64,000 nucleotides of DNA from Halobellus sp. Atlit-31R (GCA_003665935.1 QPLR01000002.1:124001-188000); one strand, 5' to 3'. Counted from the first letter of the stretch, positions 31,010 through 40,214 are shown. Program-made: numbers and translations. Notes: generated by a model from the sequence alone, not told the origin.

Positions 31010-32521
31010 TCACATAAAGTCCGACAGTCCGGCCTGCCCGTCGTCTTCGCTTTCCTCCGTGGCGTCCCCGCCGCTTTCACCGGTGCTCGCCTCCGCATCC
31101 CCGTCGGCGTCCGCGTCCCGATCCAGCACGTCCGCGCCGAGGGTCCCCTGTGAGTCGCCGGCGTCGGCGTCCGGCTCCGCATCGTCGGAGCCGTCGCCCG
31201 CGTCGCCGCGCGCTCCGCTCTCGAACGCGCCGCCGGCGTGCTCTTCGAGCGCCTCCGAGCGCAGTTCGGCCGCGTCTTCGACGATCGACTGTACCTTGTT
31301 GGTCGTCTCGCCGCTGCCAGTGACGTAGGAGACGGCCGCCTCGTCGAGATCGTACCGCGCGGCCATCGCGACGGTCAGCTCCCGCGGTTTGCAGTGGTGC
31401 GTCATCGCCGCGAGGAACGGGAGGACGTCGAGACGTGCAGTCGACATCGAGAAGCCGCCGGACTCGGCGATCGCGCGGACGACCTCGTCTCGCGTCGCAT
31501 CGCGAGTCGATCGGTAGGGCGCGCCGCCGTACCGCGTCCACCCGCCGCGGGTGTGATCACGGGCGGCCGCGACGCCTCCGGCGAGGTTGTCGGTCGCGTA
31601 GCGCCACCAGCTGTAGTCGTAGTCGGTCGTGTACACCCGACTCGTCCAGACGTCGGCGTTCGCGAGGAACTCGTAGGCGCGGGTGAGTTCTTCGCCCTCG
31701 TAGACCAGCGAGACCTTGTCCTCGACCCACTTTACGAGGTCGTCTGGGGTCTCGTCGACGTCGTAGGCGGTCTGAAGCGCCTCCTGGGCCGGCTCCTCTT
31801 TCAGCACCGCGTCGAGGAACTCGAACAGGCCGACGGCGCGGTTCCGGGAGCCGGTCGTCACGTCGTCGAGCGTGACGCGCGACGTCCCCTCGGCGGTCGC
31901 CTGTAGATCTTTCACGGCCGCGCGGAGGTCGCCGCTGTTGGCCTCGGCGATCCGTTCGAGCGCGTCGGACTCGAACTCGATGCCCTCCTTGCGGAGGATG
32001 TCGCGGAGGACCGGCACGATCGAGCGCGCGGAGACATCGCGAAACTCGATCTCGCGGGCGGCGTTCCGGAGCCCGTTCGACATCTCGTAGTACTCGTTCG
32101 CGATGAGCACGATCGGCTGGTTCGCGTCCTTGAGCAGGCGTGTGACGGCCCGCTTGCCGCCGCGGTCGTACTGGTAGTGGATGTTGTCCGCCTCGTCCAT
32201 CACGACCAGCTGGCGACCGCTGCTGTCGCCGCTCGCGGCACCGGCGAGCGTGGCGTTCCGCGAGGCGCGGCCGGCGAACCGCTCGATCGCGTCGGCCGTC
32301 CGTTCGTCGGAGGCGTTGAGTTCCACGACGTCCCAGCCCATATCGTTCGCCAAGGCGTGCGCGGCGGACGTCTTGCCGACGCCGGGCGCGCCGTGGAGGA
32401 CGACCGGCTCGCGGTGGTCGTCCCACGTCTCGGCCCACTCTCTCACGGCGTCGCGGGCCTTGTTGTTGCCGCGGACCTCCGAGAGCGTCGTCGGGCGGTA
32501 CCGTTCGGTCCAGTCGGTCAT
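31010..32521 (-). CDS. rfcL: Replication factor C large subunit
   Basis: Clamp-loader subunit that, with small RFC subunits, loads PCNA at primer ends. 503 residues. Walker A GAPGVGKTSAAHAL (about 44-57), Walker B QLVVMDEADNIHY, and a C-terminal collar domain. From about 420 there is an acidic low-complexity tail. The very end, QAGLSDFM, fits a PCNA-interacting (PIP-box) motif. ACTAAACGG on this strand about 25 bases before the ATG is a likely TATA box. Divergent from the PPOX-like gene. Confidence 0.95.
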   Translation of the reverse strand: MTDWTERYRPTTLSEVRGNNKARDAVREWAETWDDHREPVVLHGAPGVGKTSAAHALANDMGWDVVELNASDERTADAIERFAGRASRNATLAGAASGDSSGRQLVVMDEADNIHYQYDRGGKRAVTRLLKDANQPIVLIANEYYEMSNGLRNAAREIEFRDVSARSIVPVLRDILRKEGIEFESDALERIAEANSGDLRAAVKDLQATAEGTSRVTLDDVTTGSRNRAVGLFEFLDAVLKEEPAQEALQTAYDVDETPDDLVKWVEDKVSLVYEGEELTRAYEFLANADVWTSRVYTTDYDYSWWRYATDNLAGGVAAARDHTRGGWTRYGGAPYRSTRDATRDEVVRAIAESGGFSMSTARLDVLPFLAAMTHHCKPRELTVAMAARYDLDEAAVSYVTGSGETTNKVQSIVEDAAELRSEALEEHAGGAFESGARGDAGDGSDDAEPDADAGDSQGTLGADVLDRDADADGDAEASTGESGGDATEESEDDGQAGLSDFM

Positions 32522-32596
32522 TACCGGTGGGAGGTGCGAGACCCGTTTAGTGGTTGCGGGGTCCCGCGACGGGACCTGCCGTCGGCGTCGCCGCGA

Positions 32597-32608
32597 TTTT
32601 ATTTATAT
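32597..32608 (+). promoter_or_regulatory. TATA box of PPOX-like gene
   Basis: TTTTATTTATAT, the strongest A/T element in the divergent gap. Expected transcription start near 32625-32632 places the ATG at 32649 shortly after it and excludes the in-frame ATG at 32622. Confidence 0.55.
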
Positions 32609-32648
32609 CGAGCGACAGTTTATGGTGCCGCGGTACCAACTATCGTGT

Positions 32649-33101
32649 ATGTCCGAAGACGAGAGCGCCGTCGTGCTGGACCGCGAGGCGATCGACGAAC
32701 TGCTCGGGACGGGCGGCGTCGGCGTGCTCGCGCTCGCCGACGAGGACGACCCCTACGCGATCCCGGTGTCGTACGGCTACGACGACGGATCGGTCTATCT
32801 CCGGATGGGGTTCGGGACCGACTCCGAGAAACGCGAGTATCTCGCCAGCTCCGACCGGGCCGTGCTCGTCGTCACGGTCGACGGCGACCGCGGCTGGGAG
32901 TCCGTCGTCGTCCGCGGCCCGCTCGAAGAGATTCCCGAAGCGAGCATCGACGGGACGGTGATGGAGGCGATCCGCTCGATCGACATCCCGTTCTTCACGA
33001 TCTACGAGGAGCCGCCGCGCGAACTGGAGTACACGCTCTACCGGCTGCGCCCCGAGGATCTCACCGGCCGGCGCGAGAAGCCGGCGGCCGGCATCGAGTA
33101 A
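32649..33101 (+). CDS. Pyridoxamine 5'-phosphate oxidase-like flavin-binding protein
   Basis: 150 residues with the split-barrel fold of the PPOX superfamily: LLGTGGVGVLALADEDDPYAIPVSYGYDDGSVYLRMG at residues about 15-50 (family N-terminal pattern), then REYLASSDRAVLVV and WESVVVRGPLEEIP. It likely binds FMN or F420; a stand-alone haloarchaeal type with unknown substrate. The last six codons and stop are part of a 46-bp tandem duplication. Confidence 0.78.
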   Translation: MSEDESAVVLDREAIDELLGTGGVGVLALADEDDPYAIPVSYGYDDGSVYLRMGFGTDSEKREYLASSDRAVLVVTVDGDRGWESVVVRGPLEEIPEASIDGTVMEAIRSIDIPFFTIYEEPPRELEYTLYRLRPEDLTGRREKPAAGIE

Positions 33102-33176
33102 CCGACCCGCGGCCCGAACCGAGCGACCCGCGGCCGGCATCGAGTAACTGACCCGCGGCCCGAACCGAGCGACCCG
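33085..33176. repeat. 46-bp tandem duplication including a gene end
   Basis: The 46-base unit at 33085-33130 is repeated at 33131-33176 with one difference (CCGACCC versus CTGACCC). The first copy includes the last codons and TAA of the PPOX-like gene. A third partial copy follows (CGGCCCGAACC). Confidence 0.88.
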
Positions 33177-33231
33177 CGGCCCGAACCGGGCTGGCACAAG
33201 ACACGTCAGTGCGCAGAATCACGTAGAACCG

Positions 33232-33840
33232 ATGGCACGATCTGAACCGGTATCGACGTCGGCGTCGAAGGCAGACCGAGGCTACGGACCGGAGGGTCGA
33301 ACGATCGGCGTCGCCGCCGCCGGCGGCGTTCTCTCGTATCTCGTCGCGTACGCGCTCACGTACGCTGTCACCGGCCAACAGATCGCGAACTCGCTGGCGG
33401 CCCGGGTTCTCGAGATCGCCACGGGCGAGCCGGGCACGTGGAAGCTCGTCGGCTGGGTGTTCTACAGCGCGCACTTCGTCACCAGCGAGATCCCCGGACT
33501 GTTCGGCTCGACGGCCGTGAATCTCGTCGGGCGCGGGGACACGTTCCCGTCGGTGCTCTTCGTGCTCCCGCCGCTCGTGTTAGTGGTCGCCGGGGCCCTC
33601 GTCGCACTGCTCGGACGGTCGAAGACGCCGCTGGCCGGCGCGGTCGCGGGTGCGTCCGTGCTCGTCGGCTACCTGCCGCTCGCGGTCGGCGGCGCACTCG
33701 CCGTCGCCATCGACGTCGGCGGCGCGACCGCCGGGCCGACACTCGTCCCGGCGATCCTGCTCGCGGGGCTGGTCTATCCGCTCGTGTTCGGCGCGCTGGG
33801 TGGCGCACTCGGCACGCTAGCGACGCCCGAGCGCGCGTGA
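33232..33840 (+). CDS. Haloarchaeal multi-helix membrane protein
   Basis: 202 residues. A 22-residue polar N-terminus is followed by four or five membrane segments (about 25-48, 65-85, 105-125, 132-160, 170-195). Gly/Ala/Val-rich helices and the motif GWVFYSAHFVTSEIPG are conserved-looking. I do not recognise a characterised family; haloarchaeal integral membrane proteins of this size are common. Confidence 0.6.
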   Translation: MARSEPVSTSASKADRGYGPEGRTIGVAAAGGVLSYLVAYALTYAVTGQQIANSLAARVLEIATGEPGTWKLVGWVFYSAHFVTSEIPGLFGSTAVNLVGRGDTFPSVLFVLPPLVLVVAGALVALLGRSKTPLAGAVAGASVLVGYLPLAVGGALAVAIDVGGATAGPTLVPAILLAGLVYPLVFGALGGALGTLATPERA

Positions 33841-33858
33841 GCCCCCCGGCAGCGACAG

Positions 33859-34419
33859 TTACAGCTCGCGCGCGACCATCTCCCCCCAGTGCTCGAAGCC
33901 GTAGCGGTCGTAGAACGCCCGCGCCCTGTCGTTCTCGCGGTCGACGTCGAGAACCATCCGATCCAGCGGGAGGTCCTGCGCGCGCGCACAGTCGAGTGCG
34001 GCATTCATCAGCGCGTCTGCGACGCCGGTGCCGCGGGCGTGGGGCGCGAGGAAGATCTCGTTGAGCACCGCGGCGTCCCAGACGAACGCCAGCGACTCCG
34101 GGAGGACGAACGCGTAGCCGACGACGTCGCCGGCGCGGGTATCGTCGTCAGCGTGCGCGTCGCCGCCCGCCGAGTCGTCGTCGACCGCGACGAGGACGCT
34201 CTCGGAGTCCTCGTCGACGCAGCGACCGACCCACGCGAGCCAGCGCTCGCGGTAGTCCTCGGTCAGTTTCTCCTCGTAGACCGCGCCCTTCTCCTCGCCG
34301 CCGGTCTCCGAGCCGATGCCGAGTTCGAATCCGCGCTTCAGCTCCCAGAGCCCGTCGCGGTCGGTATCGGCGTCGTACGGACGAATCGTCGCGTTCGGAA
34401 CGTCGTCGTGTGCAGTCAT
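33859..34419 (-). CDS. GNAT-family N-acetyltransferase
   Basis: 186 residues. The acetyl-CoA binding motif A is LNEIFLAPHARGTGVADALM, with RGTGVA as the pyrophosphate loop; motif B region ends DVDRENDRARAFYDRYGFEHWG, typical of GNAT enzymes. An acidic loop (DDDSAGGDAHADDDT) interrupts the central sheet. Substrate unknown. ATG 34419 is chosen as the start of the alignment-like region. Convergent with the membrane protein gene. Confidence 0.82.
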   Translation of the reverse strand: MTAHDDVPNATIRPYDADTDRDGLWELKRGFELGIGSETGGEEKGAVYEEKLTEDYRERWLAWVGRCVDEDSESVLVAVDDDSAGGDAHADDDTRAGDVVGYAFVLPESLAFVWDAAVLNEIFLAPHARGTGVADALMNAALDCARAQDLPLDRMVLDVDRENDRARAFYDRYGFEHWGEMVAREL

Positions 34420-34540
34420 CGCCGTTGCTCGACGTGGGGATCGTAAGAACGCTGCCATCTGCCGCTCGTCGCCGTCGGTGGGTCTGGGGCGGTGTGTTCG
34501 TGTCTCCGACACTGACTCGGCGCGGACGGAGCGCGACCGC

Positions 34541-35257
34541 TTATGCGCCGGTGTCGTCCCCGCGGTCCCCGCCGGCGGCCCGCCGCGACTGCCAGAGGCG
34601 CACGCCGGTCACGAACGCCGCGAGCGGGAGCAGCCACGCGCGAAAGCCCGTCATCGCGACCGGGAAGATGCGCTCGACGCGCCGGGGTCGGGACTCCCCG
34701 CCGCTCTCACCGCCGCTATCCCCGCCCGCGCTCTCGACACCGAGCGTCGGTTCGGCGTCCAGCACCGTCCGGAACGCGAAGTTCTCTGTGGTGCGTCGCG
34801 ACGCCGGTTCGGGCGGCGACCGCTCTACGAACGTCTGCACCCAGCCGCGGTCCGTCGAGTAGAACAGCCGGCCGTCGACCGTGTAGAACGTATCGTGTAG
34901 CGGGTAGAGCGCGTTCACGCCGCCCACGACGAGGTCGGGGACGATCGCGGCCCCGAAGAGGCACGCGACGGCGACGGCGGCGACGCGGACGCCGCGGGCC
35001 CCGTACCGCCGCCGGAGCCGCGAGTCGGTCCCGCGCCGGGCGTCCCACCAGAGCAGTGCGAAGAGTGTCGCCGGGAGCAGCAGCGTGTGCCCGACTGACC
35101 GGTGAGCGCCCGAGAGGAGCGGCTCCAGCGCCACGTCGAGGTCAGGGAGCACCGTCGCCGCCGCGACGACGAGCGCGCTTCGGCCGTCGAACTCCTCGCC
35201 GAGCAGTGCAGCGGCGATCAGGAGCGCGAGCGCCACGTGCACGAGTGTGGATGGCAC
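34541..35257 (-). CDS. YdjM/DUF457-like membrane-bound metal-dependent hydrolase
   Basis: 238 residues, with several membrane segments. PSTLVHVALALLIAAALLG at the N-terminus and LPDLDVALEPLLSGAHRSVGHTLLLP carry the His and Asp residues of the YdjM family (HRSxGHT). The long soluble insertion (about 130-200) is Gly/Ser rich. GTG 35257 matches the usual MPSTLVH family start better than the upstream in-frame alternative. The biochemical role of the family is poorly known. Confidence 0.72.
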   Translation of the reverse strand: MPSTLVHVALALLIAAALLGEEFDGRSALVVAAATVLPDLDVALEPLLSGAHRSVGHTLLLPATLFALLWWDARRGTDSRLRRRYGARGVRVAAVAVACLFGAAIVPDLVVGGVNALYPLHDTFYTVDGRLFYSTDRGWVQTFVERSPPEPASRRTTENFAFRTVLDAEPTLGVESAGGDSGGESGGESRPRRVERIFPVAMTGFRAWLLPLAAFVTGVRLWQSRRAAGGDRGDDTGA

Positions 35258-35446
35258 GACGTACACTACGCCGGATCGGACTTGAACGTTCGTACGCGAT
35301 GGGTGGACCACCGGGATTCGCCGCGCTCCGAGACGCCTCGAAGTTCGCCGTTCGTCGATCCCCCCGTTCGACACGCTTTTGCGGCCGCCTCCCGGACCAC
35401 CGAACAGTATGTCCCGAGAGCGGTCGATCCCGGCGGGGTGTGCGCC

Positions 35447-36154
35447 GTGACGACAGTCCCCAGAGAGGATCTCGCGCGGCGCATCGCGGGCGAAATCACG
35501 CTGAGCGACGATCCGGGCGCGACGCTTCGCAAGTGGCGGACTGACTTCGACGTCTCCCAGACGGCGCTCGCAGAACAGTTAGACGTCTCGTCGTCGGTCA
35601 TCTCCGACTACGAGAGCGGCCGCCGCGAGAGTCCCGGAATCGGCGTCGTCCGGCGGATGGTCGAGGCGCTCCTCGACATCGACGAGTCACGCGGTGGCGG
35701 CCGAATCCGGCAGTACGCCCGCGTCATCTCCGCCGGCTTCGAGAGCGACATCGTCCAGGACCTCCGGGAGTATCCGACGTCGGTCCCGCTGGAGACGCTG
35801 TACGACGCGATGGACGCGACGGAGCTGGTCCGCGGCGATCAAGACCGGATCAGCGGCCACACGGTCATCAACAGCATCGAGGCGATCACGCGGCTCTCCT
35901 CCGAGGAGTTCTACCGCCTCTACGGCCAGTCGACCTCGCGCGCGCTGGTGTTCACGGGCGTCACGCGCGGGGAGTCACCGCTCGTCGCGATGCGCGTCGT
36001 CAACCCGACCCCGAACGCGGTCATCCTCCACGGTCTCACCGAAGACGATCTCTGGGAGCACGCGCCCGCGCTGGCGACGATCGACGGCTTCTCGCTGGCC
36101 ATCTCGAACCGCGACCTCGACGAGATGCTCGACGACCTGCGGCGACTCCCCTGA
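35447..36154 (+). CDS. XRE-type helix-turn-helix regulator with C-terminal domain
   Basis: 235 residues. HTH at about residues 26-65: WRTDFDVSQTALAEQLDVSS and SVISDYESGRRESPG, the classic XRE pattern. The remainder (about 80-235) matches the conserved archaeal extension seen in predicted transcriptional regulators (EFYRLYGQSTSRALVFTGVT, NPTPNAVILHGL). It starts at GTG 35447; GTG 35438 is an in-frame alternative. Divergent from the YdjM-like gene and 33 bases before an EamA transporter gene it may control. Confidence 0.85.
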   Translation: MTTVPREDLARRIAGEITLSDDPGATLRKWRTDFDVSQTALAEQLDVSSSVISDYESGRRESPGIGVVRRMVEALLDIDESRGGGRIRQYARVISAGFESDIVQDLREYPTSVPLETLYDAMDATELVRGDQDRISGHTVINSIEAITRLSSEEFYRLYGQSTSRALVFTGVTRGESPLVAMRVVNPTPNAVILHGLTEDDLWEHAPALATIDGFSLAISNRDLDEMLDDLRRLP

Positions 36155-36187
36155 GCGCCCCGTCCGGCGACGAATCGATCGAACGAA

Positions 36188-37069
36188 GTGTCTGCGCCCC
36201 GTCACGTCTCGTCAGTGAGAGAGTCGACGATCGGGACGCTACTGGTGCTCACGGCCGCTGCCGGCTTCGGGACGATCGGGATCTTCGGCGAGGTCGCCGC
36301 GCTGATCGACCTCGAACTGTCGACGCTGCTTCCGGTGCGGTTCGTCGCCGCGACGCTCGTCATCGTCGGCATCGCGCTCGCCCGCGGGTGGTCGTTTCCC
36401 GCGTCCCGGCGCTCTTGGGCCGTGACGATCGCCCTCGGGGTCGTCTACACCGCGATGACGCTGGCGTACTTCTTCTCGCTGCGTTATCTCACCGCCGGCC
36501 TGGCGACCGTCGTCCTCTACACCTATCCGGCGATGGTCGTCGTCGTCTCCGCGGTCGCGATGGAGGAGTCGATCACTGCCCGGAAGGTCGCCGCGCTGGG
36601 GCTGACGACGCTCGGCATCGCCTTCGTCGTCGGAGCCGACACCGCCGGCGCGGAACCGGTCGGAGTCGGGCTGGCGCTCTGTGCGGCGTTCTGCTATGCG
36701 ATCTACACGGCGGGGAGCCGCGCCGCCGTCCCATCGATGAGTCCGGCGGCGCTCACTGTGGGCGTGCTCGTCGGGACGACCGCCAGTATGCTCGTTTACG
36801 GCGCGCTCGACGGCGGCCTGGCGCTCCCGAACGGCTGGGAGGAGTGGGGAGTCGTCGCCGGGATCGTCGTCGCCTCGACGGTCGTTCCGCACGTCCTGTT
36901 CTACCGGGGCGTCTCGCGACTCCAGGCGGGCCGCGTCGGCGTCGTCAGCACCGTCGAACCGGTGGTGACCGTCGTCCTCGGCGTCGCGCTCCTCGGCGAA
37001 ACGGTCACACTTCCAGCCGCCGTCGGCGGCGCGTTGGTCCTCGCGGGCGTGCTCTTCGTCCAGCGGTAG
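36188..37069 (+). CDS. EamA/DMT-family transporter
   Basis: 293 residues, ten membrane helices. First EamA repeat: TAAAGFGTIGIFGEVAALID and LRYLTAGLATVVLYTYPAMV; second: LALCAAFCYAIYTAGSRAAV and GRVGVVSTVEPVVTVVLGVA. GTG start. Likely exports or takes up a small metabolite. It shares the strand and a short gap with the XRE-type regulator. Confidence 0.87.
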   Translation: MSAPRHVSSVRESTIGTLLVLTAAAGFGTIGIFGEVAALIDLELSTLLPVRFVAATLVIVGIALARGWSFPASRRSWAVTIALGVVYTAMTLAYFFSLRYLTAGLATVVLYTYPAMVVVVSAVAMEESITARKVAALGLTTLGIAFVVGADTAGAEPVGVGLALCAAFCYAIYTAGSRAAVPSMSPAALTVGVLVGTTASMLVYGALDGGLALPNGWEEWGVVAGIVVASTVVPHVLFYRGVSRLQAGRVGVVSTVEPVVTVVLGVALLGETVTLPAAVGGALVLAGVLFVQR

Positions 37070-37072
37070 CCT

Positions 37073-37112
37073 GGCGATTCGGCGACTCGGCGGCTCGGCG
37101 ATTCGACGACTC
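37073..37112. repeat. Five 8-bp tandem repeats after EamA stop
   Basis: GGCGATTC, GGCGACTC, GGCGGCTC, GGCGATTC and GACGACTC follow each other directly, beginning three bases after the stop codon. Confidence 0.8.
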
Positions 37113-37160
37113 GGCAGACAAGAATCTGCGACCCGGCGGCGAGGGCGGCGCGACGGCCGG

Positions 37161-38498
37161 CTACTCGACGTACTCGTACCGCCGCTCGTTCATCCGACCC
37201 CAGCCGGTGAAGACGAACTCGCCGTCGGGCTGTGTGAACTCCTCGACCTCGACTTCCTTCTCGTGGTTGTGGACGTCGTGGACGAGTTCGTACTCCTCGA
37301 AGGAGAGGTCGTAGCGGGCGGCGAGCTGCTCGTCGACGTCGAGGGCGTCGACGCTCTCGCGCCAGCCCTCGCGGACGGTCTCGGCGTGGATCTCCGCCTG
37401 CGCCCCCGACCCGTAAGAGCCCACCAGCATCTTCTCGCCCGCGAGGTCGACGTCGGCGGCGGCGGCCGCGCGGAGCGCCGAGAGCCGCGCGAGATGCACG
37501 GAGGCGGTGTACCAGTTGCCCACCTGCCCGGAGACCTGGATCGTCGGCTCGATCGCCTGCTCGTACCACTCCTGATACTGGCGCGTTCCCTTCAGCTCGT
37601 CCATATACGCGCGGATCGCCTCCTCGTACTCTTCGCGCGCGGCGTAGTTCGCCTCCCGCGGCTGCATCCCGATGTCGTCGGCGAGCGCGTCTTCGATCTC
37701 GGTGTCGCGCGTGATGTGTCGGTAGCCGAGCAGTGCGGCCTTCCGGACCATCCCGGGGTACGGCGTGTGGAACGGGAAGTAGACGAAGTCCTCGGGGTGG
37801 GTGTCACCGGCGACGGACTCGTAGTCTTCGAGCGCCTCGCGCATCCGCGCGAGATACACCTGGATCGAGCGCTTGCCGTCGACGCTCGGGAACTGCTGGT
37901 TCGGCTTCAGGAAGTCGGTCTCGTCGGCGCTGCCGTAGCCCTGCTCGGTCGAGAGCGCGACGACGTCGGGCTCTTCGTCGATGAGCATCGCGACGGCACC
38001 CGCGCCCTGCGTCGCCTCGCCAGGATCGCCGCGCTCGTACAGCGCGGTGTCGGTCGCGATCACGAGCGCCGCGCGTCCGCGATTCCGCCCCGCGCGGATC
38101 CAGTTGTACGCGTCGTCGAGACACTGCGTGCCCGAGAGGCAGGCGAACTTCCGCTCGCCTTTGTTCGCGTGGTGGAAGTCGCCGTCGTAGACCGACTCGA
38201 GACAGCCCGCGATGTACGTCGAGACGGGCTTCGAGTTGTCGAAGGCGGACTCGGTCGCGACGTCGATCCGACCGATGTCGTCGGGCGTGAGGCCCTTGCG
38301 GTCCATCAGCTGCTTGGCCGCGTTCGCACCCATCGTGACGATGTCCTCGTAGACGTCGGGCAGCGAGGAGTGCTCGATGCCGATGCCTTTCGTGTACTTT
38401 CCGGGGTCTTCGCCCTTCACTGGCGCGAACGTTTCCGCGAGGTCGAGGCGGAGTTTCCCCGACCAGAGTTCGATGGCGTCGATGCCGACGGCGGTCAT
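37161..38498 (-). CDS. hmgS: Hydroxymethylglutaryl-CoA synthase
   Basis: Condenses acetyl-CoA with acetoacetyl-CoA to HMG-CoA, entry to mevalonate and archaeal ether lipids. 445 residues. The thiolase-fold active site has ATESAFDNSKPVSTY with the general base Glu (about 83), catalytic Cys 120 in KFACLSGTQC, and the His region FPFHTPYPGMVRK. A purine-rich GGAGGAGGT directly precedes the ATG, and AATCAATAAG about 27 bases upstream is a TATA candidate. The acetyl-CoA acetyltransferase gene is not adjacent. Confidence 0.95.
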   Translation of the reverse strand: MTAVGIDAIELWSGKLRLDLAETFAPVKGEDPGKYTKGIGIEHSSLPDVYEDIVTMGANAAKQLMDRKGLTPDDIGRIDVATESAFDNSKPVSTYIAGCLESVYDGDFHHANKGERKFACLSGTQCLDDAYNWIRAGRNRGRAALVIATDTALYERGDPGEATQGAGAVAMLIDEEPDVVALSTEQGYGSADETDFLKPNQQFPSVDGKRSIQVYLARMREALEDYESVAGDTHPEDFVYFPFHTPYPGMVRKAALLGYRHITRDTEIEDALADDIGMQPREANYAAREEYEEAIRAYMDELKGTRQYQEWYEQAIEPTIQVSGQVGNWYTASVHLARLSALRAAAAADVDLAGEKMLVGSYGSGAQAEIHAETVREGWRESVDALDVDEQLAARYDLSFEEYELVHDVHNHEKEVEVEEFTQPDGEFVFTGWGRMNERRYEYVE

Positions 38499-38555
38499 AC
38501 CTCCTCCAACTCGTGGTTCGCTTATTGATTTGTCGATAGCGGTGTCGACGATCGT

Positions 38556-40214
38556 CTAAGACTTCTCTACCGAGACGTAGAGCGTATCGGTCGTCGTCTC
38601 CCCGTCGCCGTCAGAGACGAAAACGGTTACCGGCAACTGAACTTGGTTCCCGTCGGCGACAAATCCCCAGAACAGGCCGCGCGAAACGGTTATCCGGGCC
38701 GATCCCGGTGACTGTTCAGTCAGTTCCGCATCGAGGAATAGCTGCCCGAGCCCTCCCAGACCCACCCGGTAGTCGTAGCTGAGCTCGTCGGTCGGGTGTG
38801 TGGCACTCGTCGTGAGCGTAGCATCGACCGGCCGGTCGGCGAGGAGAACTGTCGACGGATCAGCGTCGAACGACTCGATCGTAGGGTCGACGTCGGGGTA
38901 CATCGTGACGTTAACGCGGTCTGTGGCGGTAGTCCCCGCCGAGTCAGTCACGGTGAGCTTCACGGTCGCCGTTCTCGGTCCCGGGATCCGGGGCCGAAGG
39001 AGAATGAACTCGGGCGTCGCGGTGTCGCTCTGAGTGAGCTTCACATTGGAGGCCTCGAGGCCGCCGTAGCCGACGATCGTCCACTCGTACTGGAGTCTCC
39101 CGCCGTCCGGATCGTAGCTCCCGCTCCCGTTGAGTTCGACGTGCGGGCCTTCGGGCTGGTTGCTCCCGTCGACGTCGGCTGCTGCGGGAGCCATCTGTCC
39201 CGTCGGCGGGTACAAGACGGCGGCTCCAGAGACGTAGAGCGGTTTCTCCAGTGCGTCGTTTCGTCCATCCCCGTCACTTCCATCGTCTCCCCCGTCGCCA
39301 CCGTCGCCTCTGCCGTTGTTTTCCTCCTCGTCACCCCGATCTGTGTCGTCGTTACTCTCTAGGGCTTTATCCTCGCCGGCGTCCGCCACTGGCGGTTGGT
39401 TCGCCTGTTCGACGGTCACTGCCGTTCGATCCTCTCCGGAGGCCGTCGCGTTCTCGACAGTTAGTTCCACGACGACCGTGTGGGTCGCGTCCGACACGTT
39501 TTCGCGCACCTCGAACGTCGAATCGAGTGAGTCGGCGTCTACGACCGCGACTGCAGTGGTCGAGAGGCCGTCGTAGTCGACGATCTCCCACCGGTACGTC
39601 ACGCTGTCTCCGCTAGCCCCTGTGCTCCCGTCTAGGCCCACCGAGGAACCGCGTTCACCGGACACGGTTCGCTGCGGTCCGGCGTCGACTGCAAGCGTCC
39701 GCTCGGCCGCATCCATCCCGTCGGCACGTCCGTCGGTATCCGACTCCGCGGCCGACTCGATCGTCACCGTCTGCTGAAACAGTAGCGAGCCCGTCGCGTC
39801 GTCGACGACCGAGACGGTAATCTCGGAGCCACCCGCCTGGTCCCATCCGAGCCGCCACGTCTCGCCCGGATCGAACCGTCCGTCCGTCCCGCCGCCGTCC
39901 CGAATCTGTCCGGACTCGAAGTCGTACGAGAACTCTCCGGACGCGTTTGCGACGACGACGCGGAGGGCATCAGAAGCTACCGACGGGCCACCGTTGTGTA
40001 CGAGCGTGAGCGACTCGTCGGTCGCCGCCATCGTGATCTCGACGGGCGTGCCGCTCGCACTCCCGGCCGACCCGGCCGCGCCGCCCGCTGACCCCTCGGT
40101 GGACGACTCGACGTAGTATGCGCCGAACGTCGTCGCGCTGACGACGACTACCGCGACGAGGAGTACAGTGGCGATAGACTCCGCCTGTCCGCGGTCGGTA
40201 GGCAGTACACCCAT
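38556..40214 (-). CDS. Large type IV pilin-like secreted protein with PKD-like domains
   Basis: 552 residues. The N-terminus DRGQAESIATVLLVAVVVV is an archaeal pilin-type signal: charged residues and Gly before Gln, then a hydrophobic helix. A Gly/Ser/Ala-rich linker and a beta domain (about 57-155) follow. Two PKD-like domains are seen: about 172-268, and about 275-438 (PPVADAGED, then LNGSGSYDPDGGRLQYEW). The second is interrupted at about 285-356 by a Gly/Asp-rich insert containing DGSDGDGRND, which could bind calcium. Probably an adhesin-like pilin. GC is lower than in neighbours. 100 bases upstream lies another pilin-like gene. Confidence 0.7.
   Translation of the reverse strand: MGVLPTDRGQAESIATVLLVAVVVVSATTFGAYYVESSTEGSAGGAAGSAGSASGTPVEITMAATDESLTLVHNGGPSVASDALRVVVANASGEFSYDFESGQIRDGGGTDGRFDPGETWRLGWDQAGGSEITVSVVDDATGSLLFQQTVTIESAAESDTDGRADGMDAAERTLAVDAGPQRTVSGERGSSVGLDGSTGASGDSVTYRWEIVDYDGLSTTAVAVVDADSLDSTFEVRENVSDATHTVVVELTVENATASGEDRTAVTVEQANQPPVADAGEDKALESNDDTDRGDEEENNGRGDGGDGGDDGSDGDGRNDALEKPLYVSGAAVLYPPTGQMAPAAADVDGSNQPEGPHVELNGSGSYDPDGGRLQYEWTIVGYGGLEASNVKLTQSDTATPEFILLRPRIPGPRTATVKLTVTDSAGTTATDRVNVTMYPDVDPTIESFDADPSTVLLADRPVDATLTTSATHPTDELSYDYRVGLGGLGQLFLDAELTEQSPGSARITVSRGLFWGFVADGNQVQLPVTVFVSDGDGETTTDTLYVSVEKS

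Noticed and set aside
29662-31017. 451-codon Arg-rich frame over the ABC ATPase gene
   Set aside because: Out-of-frame shadow; the ATPase frame carries all Walker and signature motifs.
32622-32648. Nine-codon N-terminal extension of the PPOX-like protein (ATG 32622)
   Set aside because: The TATA box would place transcription start after this ATG.
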